In this document: piece by piece, positions 1-13,928 of the stretch
Layout of the letters: the number at the start of each line of letters is the position of its first letter
How positions within the stretch are numbered: position 1 is the first letter of the stretch
Origin: Corynespora cassiicola
Lineage: Eukaryota; Ascomycota; Dothideomycetes; Pleosporales; Corynesporascaceae
Reading direction: 5' to 3'
DNA: 64,000 bases
Assembly: GCA_022059125.1 (NCBI GenBank)
Contig: JAEUWY010000020.1
Location: 2,693,513-2,757,512, forward strand
The notes under the pieces: generated by a model
What the model was told of the DNA's origin: nothing
Seen by the model: the letters and a program-made list of their open reading frames with translations, nothing else
Databases searched by the model: none
Translations under genes and position numbers: made by a program

Positions 1-96
1 GCTAAATAAACTAATTAACTAAATATATTACGTAACTAGCTATAGCGGTGCGACTCTGTCGGCCCCGTTATTAGCCTATATTTATAGCTTATAATA
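1..96. repeat. RIP-mutated end of a Gypsy LTR
   Basis: This stretch aligns base for base, apart from C-to-T and G-to-A changes, with the last 96 bases of the 370-bp LTR of the intact Gypsy element (39253-39348). The core gcggtgcga and tcggccccgt survives. The sequence after base 96 does not resemble the polypurine-tract region that follows the intact left LTR, so this is probably the right-hand LTR of an element lying outside the window, or a solo LTR. Confidence 0.85.
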
Positions 97-3000
97 TTGA
101 CTATATTTAAAAAAATATTTTTTTTATTAGTATTTTTATAGTTTTTAAAAAAATCTAGTTTAATAAAACTTGCTTTTTTTAGTATATACTTATTATAAAT
201 AATATTTATTATATAGTTTTTTAGGTTTTTATTTTATATAATTAATAGTTGTTTTATAAACTGTCTAAATAATATAATTTTTTTAGTAATTTTAAATATT
301 ATAAACTAGTATTTTTGTATATTTTTATTTTTTAAAACTTTAGTTTTATATAAAATAATTAACTAGTTTACTACTTAATTTAACAGATAAACACTAAATA
401 GTAGTAATTTATATCTATTTATATTAAAGTTTACTTCAAAATATAGTGCTACATTAACTAGTTAAAAAATTTTTTTAGTATTTAAGTAAAGCTAAACTTA
501 ATTTAGTTTATGCTATATTTTATTGTATTAAATAAGCTTTTTAAAGCTAATATTACTGCTTAATATTACTGCTCTCTATATACTAGCTAACAAACTAGCT
601 ATTTAATTATTTATTTTTAAAAGTAGTAGTTAGTATAAAAAATTTATAAATTTATAGTAAAAGTTATAGTAGATTTAGTAGTAGTTAAGCTGCGTTACTT
701 ACTTTTTATTATTTTAATAAATAATATATTTAGTTACTATAGATACTATATTTATTATAATATAATTATATTACTTTTAAGTAAAAGTAGTAAAAAGTAA
801 TTAAAATAAATAATAGCTTTTTTTAAATATTATAATAAGCTAAGTATTTAATTCGCGTTTAGTCTATCTACTAAAATATTTTATTTTTAATCTATTTATA
901 CTAGTAATAATTATATTAATTAATAGTATCTAGAACGCTAGAGTTTTACATAAAATTATTAGTTAATTAGTAGCTTTTTTAGGCGATTTAAATTTTATTA
1001 AAATTAGTTTTAGTTATTTTAGTGTTACTGCTTATTAAAAAACTAATTTAATAGTTAAATTAGTTTAAAGTAGTATATTTAGTTAAGTAATAATAAAAGT
1101 AAAATTAGTAAATTAATTTTATTATTTATAGTTTTTTTATAGCTGTAGTACTATTAGACTAATATTACTTTTAATTAAATTATTACTAAGTTAATTATTA
1201 GAGCGTTTACTTTAAAGTTTTTTACTAATTTTAAATTTATTTTTTTAGCTACTATCTATTTATTATATTTACTACTTTATTCTTTTTATTTAATTATATA
1301 TTAGTTTACTAGCGTTTAATTGCGTTTAATATAAATAGTTTATTTTTTAAATAGCTTTTTAACTTTATATTAGTTAGTATACTCGCTTTCTACTAGTTTT
1401 AGTTAGTTTATTATTAGTTTATTAAATAAATTATTAAAAAAGTATAGTTTAAAGTACTTTACAAATATAACTAAATAGATTTTTTAAATTACTAGTAGGC
1501 TTAGTTCCGCTATATTATTTTTAATTACTTACTTTATATACTAAAAGCTGTCATATTACTAATTTAATTTATAGTATTTTATTAGTAAAGTGTATTTTTT
1601 ATACAGTTTAATATGCACTAAATCGTCTAGTTTAAGTTTTAATAGCTTAGAGTATTTATTATATTATATTTTTATTTAGATTACTGTATATACTAGTGTA
1701 TTTTTCGCTTATATTTTATAAATTAATTATTTTTTAATTAAGCTAATTATAGATTTATTTATTAGTAGTTTTTTTAATATATTAAATCTGTACAGCACTT
1801 AGTTAAAACTTAAATTTATTAAAATATTTAAACTATTATTTATTATTTATTATACTACTAAAAGTATATTAACTTATTTTTATTTACTTATAGTTAAGTG
1901 ATATCTAATAGCTATTTTAAAAGTTTAAATAAATTTTTCTAATTGTCTGTCTGTTTAGAAATAGTAAATAATTAATAAAAGTAATTTAGTATTTAATTTT
2001 TTTATATACTTTTCTATAGATTATTTATAAATTTTTAATTATAATTTAAAATAATTACGCTAAAAATTCTCTAATTAGTTAGTTTATAAAATATTAGTTT
2101 AGCCTATTTCTCTGCTAACTAATTTTTTTTAATTTAATATAAAAGTAATTTTTTTAGTAAATTTATTTAGTAATTATAGAAACTAAATTAAAATTTTAGT
2201 TCTCTAGTATTTTAGCGAAGTTTATTATAATAGTATAAAATAGTAAAACTAGTAGTAATATATTTAATTAAATCTATACTAGCAGTAGTAATATATATAT
2301 AATTTAAATAATTTAAATAGTTTATATATATAGAAGTTTAGTTAAATCGCGTAATAGGCGCTATAAAATTTTATATAAAATTACTTATTATAAAATAAAT
2401 AAAATATATTTTTTTATAATGCTTTAGATATTACTAGTTTTATTTATTTATTATATTTATTAATTAGATATAGTAATTAATTTTTTAGTACGTAGAGAAT
2501 TAGTAAATTTTTTAACTTTATATCTAGGCTGTAGAGTTCTGATATAGCTAGTATATTAGTTTAGTATTTATTTTATTTATATATTTATATCAGTTAGTTA
2601 TAAAATATTTCGTCTATATTAACTATTATTAAATTATATTTATAATAGCTATTAACTTTAATTGAGTTACTTTTAGTAAACTCTATTAGTATATTAAATT
2701 AATTTACTAACTTATTATTTTTAATATTTTAGAGCTTAAATAAAATATTTAAAATAATATATTATTATAAAACTTTAAACGTAGTTATACTCTATAAAAA
2801 TCTATTATAGTCTATAACTAGTTTTAAGAGGTTATTAAAGTTATATATAATTTAGTATAAACTTTCTAATTACTGTACAGTTTTTTATTAGGAATTTATT
2901 TTAATACTATTTTATAGTTTATTAAAATAAAAATAATTAACTTTTGTCTGTATTCGCGCATCTGCTTAAAATAATTTTATATTATTTAAACTATAGTTTT

Positions 3001-6000
3001 TATATTTAAACTATTTACTTTCTATATACAAAGAGGTGATATTAAAAAAGCGTAATAGAAAAAAGCGTACTTTTTAAACGTGTATAACTTTTTATATAAA
3101 CTAGCTATTTGAAAAAAAAAAACAGTTTTAAAGATATTTACTAGCGCTACATATAAAAAAAAAAAATTATTTATATAATATCTTTAGCTTTTAAAAAAGC
3201 TCTAAAGTTATACTAAAAAAAAATATAAATTTAAACACGCTGTAATTTTTTACTTAAAAAAATATCAAAACTTTTTATTTTACGCTAACTAAATTTAGTT
3301 TAGTATATATTATATAAGTAAAAAACTAGAGCTAAGTTTTTAATTTAATATTAAAAAAATAAAGTTTAAAAAATAAAGTTTTGCTTATATAAGCACTAAT
3401 TATATTATAATAAACTAGTTAAATTAGTATATAAATAAATATTTTAGAAATAGAAATCAGAGTTATTATTTTCTCTAAATAAAAATAAGATAGAACTTTA
3501 ATTTTCAGAATATAAAAGAAAAGTTAATTTTTTATTAAAAGCTAATATATCTATTAAAAATATATCTTTTATTTTAAATAAATTTATAAATAGTATATAT
3601 TATACTATATAACGTTTTAATTAAAAAAAAAACTTTTTAATAGTTTAAAAAAAGATAGAAATTAGAATAAAATCAAACTATTAAAAAAAAAAAAAATTAT
3701 TAATAAAAATTTAATTAAAAGCTATAAAAAAACGAAAAAAAAATTTACTTAGAAATAATTTAAATATATCTAAAAAAAGTTTATAAAGATTTTTTTTAAA
3801 AAAAAATACAGTATAAATATTGCTAGTAAAAAATCTTTTTTAAATAAAAAAAAGTAAAAATAAAACTAGAATATACTAAAAAAAATTTAAAAAATATAGA
3901 AAATATAAATTTAAATAAAATTATATTTTCTAATAAGTTAGTAATAGAAAAAGGTCTAGATTCTAGACAGAATATATAAAAAAAAAGAAATAGAAGAGTA
4001 GAAGCTGAATTAGCTTCTATAAAACTAAATTATAAATAAAAAAAAATTAAAAAAATTAAAATTAACTAAAAATTGATTATAATTTTTTAATTTAATTACT
4101 TTTTAAAAATATTTAATCCTAATTAAATTATAGCTTAAAATATTATTATATTAGTATAGAGAGCTATTCAGATAGAAAAAAAATCAGAATTAGTATTTAT
4201 TGAAATATCTAATTCGAAAAATAACTTTAATAATATAGATTATATATAAAAAGTATTAAAATTTATTATTAAAAAATAAATAAAACCCGGTTAGTTTATA
4301 TATCTTTTTTTTATTTTTAAAATTAAAATAAATATATTTAATTAATATATTTATAAAAAAGTTTAATTTTAAAATTAAAATTAATAGTAACTAGTTTGTA
4401 GACTGGAAATTTTAAGAAAATAATTTAAAAATCTATACAGCTAAACCAGTTTTAAATTAATTTCAAAAAAATTAAATTAATTTTTTTTAATATCCTCTTT
4501 ATAGCTCAGATTTAGCTCCTATTAAAAATATCTAGGCTATATTAAAAAATACTTTAAATAAACAAAGAACTAATTTATTAGGCAAAGGAAATAATATTAA
4601 AAGTATTAATTTATTTAAAACAGCTATAATTAAAGAGTGGAATTTAATTCCACAGGAAATAATAGATAATTATATATTATTTTTATCTATGCGTTATAAA
4701 GCAGTTATAGACGCTAAAGAATATTATACTAAGTATTAACAATTTATTATTAATTTCTTTATTTTAATTTTTTTATTTTTTTTTAATTTTCTAAATTTCT
4801 AATTTTTTAGAGAAGAAACTTATACTATTCTTTTTTGTAAAATTAAATATTATAAATAGCTTTAATATAAAAAAAAAAAAACTAAAAATTATACGCTAGA
4901 AAAAAAGTTACAGCGTATTTAAATTTATATTTTTTTTAGTATAACTTTAGAGCTTTTTTAAAAGCTAAAGATATTATATAAATAATTTTTTTTTATATGT
5001 AGCGCTAGTAAATATCTTGAAAACTGTTTTTTTTTTTAAATAGCTAGTTTATATAAAAAGTTATACACGTTTAAAAAGTACGATTTTTTCTATTACGCTT
5101 TTTTAATGTTACCTCTCTGTAATACACGAAGAGTACTATACTAGAATATAATAACTGAAAAATATATAGAATCTGTATTTTAAAGTAATTAGAAAAATCT
5201 AAAAGTAAAAACTAGTATTTTATAAGCATTAACTAAGAGGCGAATATAAAATAATAAGTTTTAGGTTATACTCTGTATATTTTAACTATACTAAAATAAA
5301 AAGCTAAAAAATACAGACAGTACTTAGCTTTTTATAGTAACTAGTTAAAAATAAAATAAATAAAAGTAAAATAAAGTAAAAAAAAAAGTACTATAGTAAA
5401 ACAGTATTTTGGTTTAAATTATTATATTACTTTTTTTTAAAGGTCTGTATTAGAGTAATAAAATATAATTTAAAAATTTTAATTAGCTTTTTAAGTAGTT
5501 AATTTCTACTAAAAATTAGTTTATTTTAAGTTTTTTCTGCTATTTTAATTTTAGCTTTTTTATTCTTTTAGTAGTACTGCGTATATTTACTTTATTTTAT
5601 ATATAAAACAGTATTAATTTTAAATTTTTTTAATAGTTTAAACTAAAATTGTAATAATTGTATTAAATTAAAAATTTAAAATATATAAAAAAAAACTAAT
5701 AAGTTTAAAATTTTTAGTTAAAAGTAGGTTAGTTAGCAGTTAACTTATTAGCGTTTTATTTTATTTATAATATTTTTTTTAATAGAAAAATTATTTTTAA
5801 AAGTTATTATAAAATTTTCATTATTAGCTGCAGTTTTTATTTATATTTAAAACTTTTTAAAAAGTTTAAACTTATTAAAATATTTTTTATAAAACTATCG
5901 CACGCGTTTAAAAATATTAATAAAATTACTAATAAAATAAAAAATAAAATTATTATTATAATTTATTTAGCTAGTATAATAGAACAGTTTACCGCAGTTA

Positions 6001-7678
6001 AGTTAGCTAATAATAATTAATTTAACTTTTTATTTTAATAAACTATTTATTTTTACCAAAAGTTTTAGTTTTAAATATTATTTTAGTAATAAAATATTAA
6101 AAGTTTTATATAAACAGCTAGTATAAAATACTAAATAGACTTTTATATAGAAAAGTAAATTAACTTAATAAAAGTATTTTTTTATACTAGTAATTTAGTA
6201 GAGTTTATATATTTATTAATCTAACTTAAAATTTAGTTAAAAATTTTTAAATTTTTTAAATATTATATATATTAAAGTATTAATTTTAAAGTTAGAGTCG
6301 CGACGCTTTTTATCAGTTTAAACTTTTTAACTGTTTTAAATTTTAGTTAAGTTTTTTTTTACGCGTAGTTATATTTATTAAACAGCTTTATAATACTCGC
6401 GATAATAATTAAAAATATATTTAAATAAAGTATTTTTAAGTAAGTTATAGGCGTTTTTAACTTACGTGTACTATTTTTAATAATAATAAAATTTATATTT
6501 AAATTTAATTTTATAAAGTAAAAAGTCTGTAGAATTATAAAAAAAAATAGTTTAAATATAATTTATATATAATAGCAGATTAAACTAATTATTTTAAAAG
6601 TAATTAATAAAAAGTTATAAGCAGGTAGCAAAATATTAGTTTATAATTTTAGTATTACTATTAGTTTATAAATAGTAAACTGTAAATTTTTTAAATTAAA
6701 TATTTATAAATTTATAAAGCTTATTAGTAAAATAAAAAATAAATAAAAAATTTTAGTTAGAAATAATATTTTTAAAAGCGCTGTAGATACGTTAATTATA
6801 TTTATAGTATATATTAATAGTATTTTTAGTAGTAGCAGTTTTATAATATAGTAGTAAAAAAATACGTTTACTAAATTTACAGACTATAATAAAAATATTA
6901 TTATAATTTTTTTAATTAAATAGAAAATTTAAAAAGTTTATAAAAACGTTACGCTATATATATTTAGAAATAAATAATAAATAAAACAGACTTAAAGTTT
7001 TATTTTTTAGAATATAATTCTGTTAGTATTTTTAACAGTTATATATATATTAAATAATATTTTAAAATAAATTAGGCTAAAAATACAGCTTACGTCTTAT
7101 TTTATTAATTTTACTAATTTTTAAATATATAATTATAACTACAGCGTAGATAGACTAAATAAAATATATTTAAAAAAAATTTACTTTAAATACTACTAGC
7201 TTTTTTTTTTAAAAAAAGTAGTTTTAAAAAAATTAAATTATACTTACTTTTTAGACGCTTTTAGGCTTTTTCTTTTACATATTAAGTAATTTAGTAGTTT
7301 AATTAGTAATTAATAAATAATCTAATAGGTAGTATAAATATTATTCTAAATTTTAACTTAATAATAAAAAATTAAAAAAAGGTTTAAAAACTGTAATTAA
7401 AAAATTATTATTTTTATAAATAAATTAATTACTATATAAAAAAACTTTAGTATAAATAGTATTATTTCTATTATTTAAATATAAAGTTTTTTTTACTTTT
7501 ATAATAAAGTATTAGCTACTATATTTACAGAGCTAAATTAGTAAATAATTTTATAATATACTTTTATAAATTTATTAATTTACTAAACTTATTTTGATAA
7601 CAGCAGCTGTTTTATACTAAAATATTCTAGTATATAATAATTAATTAGAATTTTAAAAAAATAGTATAAGCTAATTAG
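97..7678. repeat. RIP-degraded repeat of unknown family
   Basis: Extremely AT-rich DNA with stop codons in all frames and scattered islands such as gcgtttagt or cgaagttt that escaped mutation. It is split by a Tc1/mariner-type insertion at 3029-5119. Without that insertion about 5.5 kb remains, the size of a retrotransposon interior. I could not align it with the intact Gypsy element in either orientation by eye. No gene can be called. RIP only acts on duplicated DNA, so it was a repeat. Confidence 0.7.
3029..5119 (+). mobile_element. RIP-inactivated Tc1/mariner-type transposon (copy 1)
   Basis: Long terminal inverted repeats: the first about 85 bases (caaagaggtgat...) match the reverse complement of the last about 85 (...ttacctctctg), and similarity continues further inwards to about 200 bp. 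The element is flanked by TA on both sides (3027-3028, 5120-5121), the target duplication of the superfamily. Near 4500-4739 on the plus strand a decayed reading frame still gives a DLAPIxNI(stop) motif, the Tc1 DDE signature DLNPIENxW with the Trp codon turned into TAG, and ends at a TAA at 4737. Length 2091 bp. Not functional. Confidence 0.85.
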
Positions 7679-8048
7679 TATTATAAGCTATAAATGTAGA
7701 CTAATAACAGAGCCGACAGAGTCGCACTAATATAGCTAGTTATATAATATATTTAGTTAATTAGTCTGCTTAGCAGTACTAAGGAACTAAATAGTACTAA
7801 ATAAAAAGTTTTAGACATATATATATAGTTTATATAATTCTATTTTATAATTATATTTAATTTATTAGTAAATTTATTATTTAGAATTAATTATTAATTT
7901 ATTATATTTTATTGCTTACACGGAGACCTGTATAGTATATTATATATTATTTTACTTATATAACTTTACTAGTATTTATTTTTAAAAATTAAAATAAGCA
8001 GCTATTTACTTTTTAGTTTTACTTATAGCTTATAGTATAGTTTTAATA
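7679..8048 (+). repeat. 5' LTR of the RIP'd Gypsy copy
   Basis: It aligns without gaps to the reverse complement of the intact 370-bp LTR. Differences are C-to-T or G-to-A. The blocks cagcagtac-like and cacggagacc remain recognisable near 7772 and 7920. The terminal TG has become TA. Confidence 0.88.
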
Positions 8049-9810
8049 TTATAAATATTTTTTAAAATAAGTACTACTTTAGAATTACGCGTACTTTTAA
8101 CTTTAACTAATAGTACTATTAGTACTAAAACTACTATAAGTATAATTATATAATTTAATATAGCAGATAAAAATTTTATTAAAATAGTAATATCTAATTT
8201 TTATTATAAAAAATAAAATAAGTTTAAAAATTAGCTTTTACAGCTTAACTTATTTTTTAATTTTTAAAATAAAAATATTAAAAAAAAAAAAACGCGTTAT
8301 ATTTACAGCCACGTATATAAAAAATAAAAAATTTTAATAAATTAAACTAGTTTTTATTAAGTATAAAAATAGTAAAACTAATAACAACGTTAATAAATAA
8401 ATAAAAAATTTTAATAAATTTAAAAAAAAATTAAATAAATTTTTAGAATTACTAATAAAAATATAATTACTAAATAAAATATTTAATATTTTAAATAACA
8501 GGCTTTAGCTGCTAACTACGCTAATAAATTCTAGTAACTATTAATTTTTATAAAATAGAATAATAAAATATTTATAATAATATACTGCTAAAAACTTAAA
8601 TTTAATATTAAAAAAAAACTTATATATTTTAGAGCTTAACTTAAAACGCTTAAATAATTTATAAATAAGTTTATTAATATTAATTAAAAACTGTATAAAC
8701 TGCGTATAAAATTATACTAAACCTAAAACTTATAATACTAATAACGTACTAAACTAAGTTATAGTAAAAAATATTATAATATTAATACTAGTAAATAAGT
8801 TAAACGTAAGATAACGTATTTTACTTATAATATTTATAGTAATAAACTAATAGTTTTTAGTAATATCTAAAAAGCAGAATAAAAAAATAATAATAAAATT
8901 TTTTTTTTTTTAAAAATAAAGCTATAACTTGCTACGCGTGTAGAAAAACAAACTATATTATAAAAAATTTTTAATTAAAAAATAAAATTATTTAATAGCT
9001 AAATATATTATAAACTATTTTAGACGACGAATCTAACGCAGATAATAAATAAAAAATTATTATAAATAAATTTTATAAAATAAATTTTATTTATAATAGC
9101 GAACTACTGCGACACAGAAAAATAAAAAAAAATTTTAATTATATTTAGTATTAAAATAAAAGTATTTAAATAAAGCTTAAAAGTATTTTTAAAAAAGTTA
9201 AGTTTAAAAAACTTAGTTTTTAAAAAAAAAAAGTTTTTTATAAAATATATAATTATAAAAACTATTTATATAATATTAGTTATAAGTTTAAAAAAAACAG
9301 CGATTGCAGTATACTATTTAAACTTACTTAATTTAGAGTTAATAAAAATTTTAAATAAATATAAAAATTAGCTAAATTTTTTAAAAAATATAGAAAAAAT
9401 TTAATAAAAACGCCTATATAGTAAAAAAAATTACTTATATTATATAAACGCTTAAAGAAATACTATAATTTAAATAAAAAAAACTAAAATTTAAAGAAAC
9501 GCTAATAACAACGTAGCTTTAAAATATAAAAATTAATTAACTAAAAAAATTTAGAAATTAGACTAGAAGTTTTACTAAACTTTAACAGTAAACTAAATAT
9601 AGTTTTAAATTTTTTATAAAGCTAAAATATATAAAAACTGTAATACTATTTAAATTTAAAAAATTTAAAACACGTAATTTACTTATAGACTTTTTATTAA
9701 AAAAACTAATATTAAATTTACTATTTAGATAAAATAGCTGTAAACTAGTTTTTATTTAAACTATATAAATATAAATATTAATAGTTTAACTACGAAACGT
9801 ACGTGTATAA

Positions 9811-9875
9811 TATTTATTTATAAAATAAATAATAATTATAATATTTATTTATAAAATAAATAATAATTATAATAT
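9811..9875. repeat. 31-bp tandem duplication in the RIP'd Gypsy copy
   Basis: A 31-bp unit starting tatttatttataa at 9811 is repeated from 9842, with a diverged third start at 9873. It lies in the internal region of the RIP'd element and produces no reading frame. Confidence 0.7.
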
Positions 9876-12702
9876 TTTTTTTAGAATAAATAATGCTGAA
9901 AAACTTATAATAAATATACTAGTTAATAAAAAATATATATAGAATTTTTAGTAAATATGTCTACACAAAAATTATAAATATTATTAAAATAAAAAATATT
10001 TATATAAATTTAGTAATAAGTTTTTTTTAAAACAGCATTTAACGCTTAGAATTAATTTAAAATATTATATACTACTAACTTAAAAAACTTAGTTAAGCTA
10101 TTTATTAAGCTTAATAAATACTAAATAAAAATATTATTAGATATAAAAGTTTAGTGTAACTATTTTTTACAGTAGACTGTAAAGTATAGTAAAATAAAAA
10201 TATATACTTATAAATAACTTTATTTTTTTTATATAGTAACTAAAAGAAAAATACTAAAAAAAGTATTAATAAATTAAAAAGCTATAATTATTATAAACAT
10301 CTAAAAATACTAAAAAAAGATTTTTTTGAATATTATAGATACGGCTATTTATAATATTATTTTAAAACATTTATAGTTTAGAAGGTACAACTTATATATT
10401 AATTAGATAAAAAAAAGCTTTTATTTATAAAATATAATTACGCTATTATATTAGAATCTATATATTAGTAGTATTTAATAGTAAATAAAATTATACTAAA
10501 TAATATAGATAGTAAAAAATTAACTAAAACGTTTTTAAAAAAAAAAGTTAACTTTACTAAATCTGATAGAAAGCTACTAAATAAAGAAATAAAAGTTTTA
10601 AAAATAACTTGCGTAATTTTTATAATTTTTAAAAAATATAGTAAATAAAAATTATTTTTTTAAAAATAAATAAATAACAGAGTATTATTTAAGTATTAGT
10701 TTTAAAACTGTAAAATAGCTCTATAAAAAAAATTTTAATTTTTAAGCTTATCTATAGTTTAATAAAAAAAAATTTATATTATTATAAATATATTTTAATA
10801 AAAATTTTAAAAAAAAATTTATATGCGAATTAACGTTAGAAACAAAATATCTAATTATATTTATTTTTAAAAAAGATAGATTTTTACAGTTATATATAAA
10901 TTTTAAAAAATTTAATAATATTATAATTTAAAATAGATATTTACTACTAAATATTTAAAAACTTAAAAATAAGCTATTTAAAATATAAATATTTATAGTT
11001 TTAGATTTTTAAGGCGCGTATAACCTAATATATATAAAAAAAATAAAAAATAAAAAACAGTATTCTAAACGCAGTATAAGTATTATAAATATTTTACAAT
11101 ATTATTTAGTTTTACTAACGCACTTGCGATATATTAAATACTTATTAATAATATATTAAAAATATATTTAAATATATTTATTATTATATATTTAAATAAT
11201 ATTTTAGTTTTTTTTTAAAAACTTTAAAAAACATATTTAGTATATATAAATAGTACTAAAATATTTAAAAAAAAATAGAGCTACGATTTAAACTAGAAAA
11301 ATATAAATTTTATAAAAAAAAAGTTAAATTTTTAAAATATATTATAGAAAAATATAAAATTAAAATTAGTTTAAAAAAAATTAAAATAGTTAAAAACTAG
11401 CTAATACTAAAAAACGTTAAAAATATATAATTTTTTTTAAAATTCTGTAATTTTAACAGACAGTTTATTAATTACTATTTAAAAAAAATACTACTACTTA
11501 TAAAATTAATAAAAAAAAATATATTATTTAAGTAGAATATAAACTAATAATAAGCTTTTAAAATACTTAAAAAAACAAATATATTACTATTAGTTTTTAT
11601 ATTTTTTATTAGTAAAAAACTTTTACATATAGAAACAGATATATTAAACTTAGTAATAAAAATATATATTAGTTAAAAAAAAAATACTTAATTATTTACT
11701 ATTTAAAAAAGTTTAGCGGAGCTAAAAAAAACTAAAATATTTATAATTAAAAACTATTTACTATTATAAATTTTTTTAAATACTAGAGAATTTACGCAGA
11801 AAGCTGTTTAGAATTTATAGTATACTTAAATTATAAAAGTTTAATAATATTTATAATAACTAAACTATTAAACTAATAATATACTAAATAGAGTAAAAAA
11901 CTAAAATAGTATAAATTTAAAATAATTTATATACTAGGTAAAAAAAACAGAAAAATAGATATTTTAAATTAAAAAATAAATATTATAAAAACTAAGTTAA
12001 TAAATAAGGCTGTTATTTTTAAGTAAACGCTAGATAGTACTTTAAAACTAGCACGCAGTATTAACTTTATTATAATAATATATTAATAAATACTAAAAAA
12101 AGCTTTATTAAACTATTATTTAATAGTATTATAAAAATCTGTTATACAGATACTTAAATATTAAATAAATAATTAAATTAATATAACAGATATATAATAT
12201 TTTTAAATTAAAAAATAAAATAACAAAGTTTATTAAAAAATATATAATATGTTAGAAGAATAAATATAGTATACACGTTTAATATAAAAAACTATAAGCT
12301 GTAGAAATACTAAATAAACTTTAAATAAATATTACTATAAACTTTATTATTAAACTACTAATATTTTATAACTTAGTTTTTAAAATATTTTATAATACTA
12401 TTTTAGTAGTTATATACAGATTTATAAAATACGTAAAAATAATTTTATTTAAAAATAACTATACTATACTAAAACTAGTATAAATTATTTTAAATTATAT
12501 AGTTAGATATTATAGATTATTTTAATTAATTATTAGTAATAGAAATAAACTTTTTATATTAAACTATTAAATAATACTAATATTAGCTATTAAAATTAAA
12601 AAAAAATTATTAATAGTATACTATCTATAAACAGACAGTTAAATAGAAAAAAATAATAAACTATAAAAATATATCTACAGATATATAGCAACTAAAAACA
12701 GA

Positions 12703-12788
12703 ATAATTAAATATTATTACTATTTATAGTATAACTTATATTTAATAATTAAATATTATTACTATTTATAGTATAACTTATATTTAAT
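12703..12788. repeat. 42-bp tandem duplication in the RIP'd integrase region
   Basis: Two adjacent 42-bp copies, offset exactly 42 bases. By comparison with the intact pol they correspond to the integrase stretch [16 protein letters not shown]. The duplication is a multiple of three. Both copies carry the same RIP changes, so it either predates RIP or arose after it by copying. Confidence 0.7.
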
Positions 12789-13410
12789 AATAAAAAATTA
12801 ATAATAATAAAGTAATTTTTTATTACGTATTACACAGAATATATCTAAATTTTTTATTACTAAAAATTAAAAAAAAAAAATTAAGCTAGTTATAAATTAA
12901 GTAATAAATAAATTAAAAAAATTATAAAAACTTTATAAATAATTACAGAGGAATATTAAAACAGTATAATATAAAACTATTTTTTATATTAACTAAAAAT
13001 AAAAAAAAGCATCTCAGCTAAAAAAAGAAAATAAAGTGTATTTTTTTTATAAAAAATTTTAAAGTATATTTTTTTATAAAATTCTTTTAAATAAAATAAC
13101 TAAATAAGAAATTAAACTACGTTAAAGTTGGACTATTTTTAATTTTAGAATAAAAAAAACTAGTTAACTATAAACTTTAACTCTTTACTAATACTAAAAT
13201 ATACTTAGTATTTTATATATTACTATTAAAATCTGTTAACGCCGAAATACTAGTTTAAAAACACTTCTATTATAAAATAGAAAAAAAAGTTAAATTTAAA
13301 ATAGAAGCGCTAGTAGACTACTGCAAAATAAAATAAAATAAATTTTATAATAATTATTTTTTATAAAAATAGTTAGTTAAATAAAAAAAATACTTAGAAT
13401 TAGAAAATAA

Positions 13411-13567
13411 CCCTAACCCTAACCCTAACCCTAACCCTAACTCCTAACCCTAACCCTAACCCTAACCCTAACCCTAACCCTAACCCTAACCCTAACCCTA
13501 ACCCTAACCCTAACCCTAACCCTAACCCTAACCCTAACCCTAACCCTAACCCTAACCCTAACCCTAA
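13411..13567. repeat. Interstitial telomere array (CCCTAA)n
   Basis: 26 tandem units: five perfect CCCTAA, one seven-base variant CTCCTAA at 13441-13447, then twenty perfect units. On the plus strand the C-rich strand reads left to right, the orientation expected for a left chromosome end that caps the DNA to its right (the P450/ABC island). Yet 13.4 kb of RIP'd DNA continues to the left, beginning directly with a Gypsy copy broken in its chromodomain. The array itself is unmutated although both neighbours are RIP'd. Confidence 0.97.
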
Positions 13568-13881
13568 AAGCTTAGCTTTTTTTTAGCGCTTTTATTAGCT
13601 GAAAACTTAGAAACACAGCGTAATTTTTCGTAGAATAATAGTTATTTTTAACTAGTATATTACTACTATCAGCTTATTTACTATAAATCTAACCTAGTAA
13701 CTTCTATAATAGTTATTAGAAAAAATAAATACGCTTTTAGATTTATATTTATCTAATTTTTTTTTAGTACTGTTTTAAAAATTAAAAAATTACTATTTTT
13801 TTATTTTATTTTTATAGCTAGTTTAGTTATAAAGTTATATCAGTTTAGAAATCGTAATTATTTTATAATGTCACCTCTCTG
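13568..13881. mobile_element. Truncated Tc1/mariner-type element (terminal repeat side)
   Basis: The last about 90 bases, ending tcacctctctg followed by TA (13882-13883), match the right terminal inverted repeat of the elements at 3029-5119 and 27455-31890. No left end is present: the sequence runs into the telomere array at 13567. The inner part (13568-13790) is AT-rich and only weakly comparable. The element end lies 47 bases from the stop codon of the neighbouring P450. Confidence 0.7.
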
Positions 13882-13928
13882 TAATATAAAAATAATGTAG
13901 AAGTTGGTACACTGTACAATTTAATTTC

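Larger units (their letters stand above)
7679..13410 (+). mobile_element. RIP-destroyed, truncated Gypsy chromovirus
   Basis: A plus-strand copy of the family found intact at 32538-39348. The 5' LTR (7679-8048) has the same 370-bp length, and the 18-base leader and gag start follow, but the gag ATG has become ATA at 8067. Gag, pol and the start of the chromodomain can be followed base by base as transition-mutated sequence, for example the stretch with gttaacgccgaaatac near 13236. The copy ends abruptly inside the chromodomain coding region (equivalent to about 33702 of the intact copy), where telomere repeats begin. Two small tandem duplications occurred inside it (9811-9875 and 12703-12788). 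Confidence 0.9.

Noticed and set aside
1..7678. A complete RIP'd Gypsy copy starting with the LTR end at 1-96
   Set aside because: The sequence after base 96 does not match the polypurine tract and pol end that follow the left LTR of the intact copy, so this LTR end belongs to an element beyond the window or is solo.
13411..13567. A present-day chromosome end
   Set aside because: 13.4 kb of continuous sequence lies beyond the array on its terminal side; it can only be a former end, a repair product or an assembly join.
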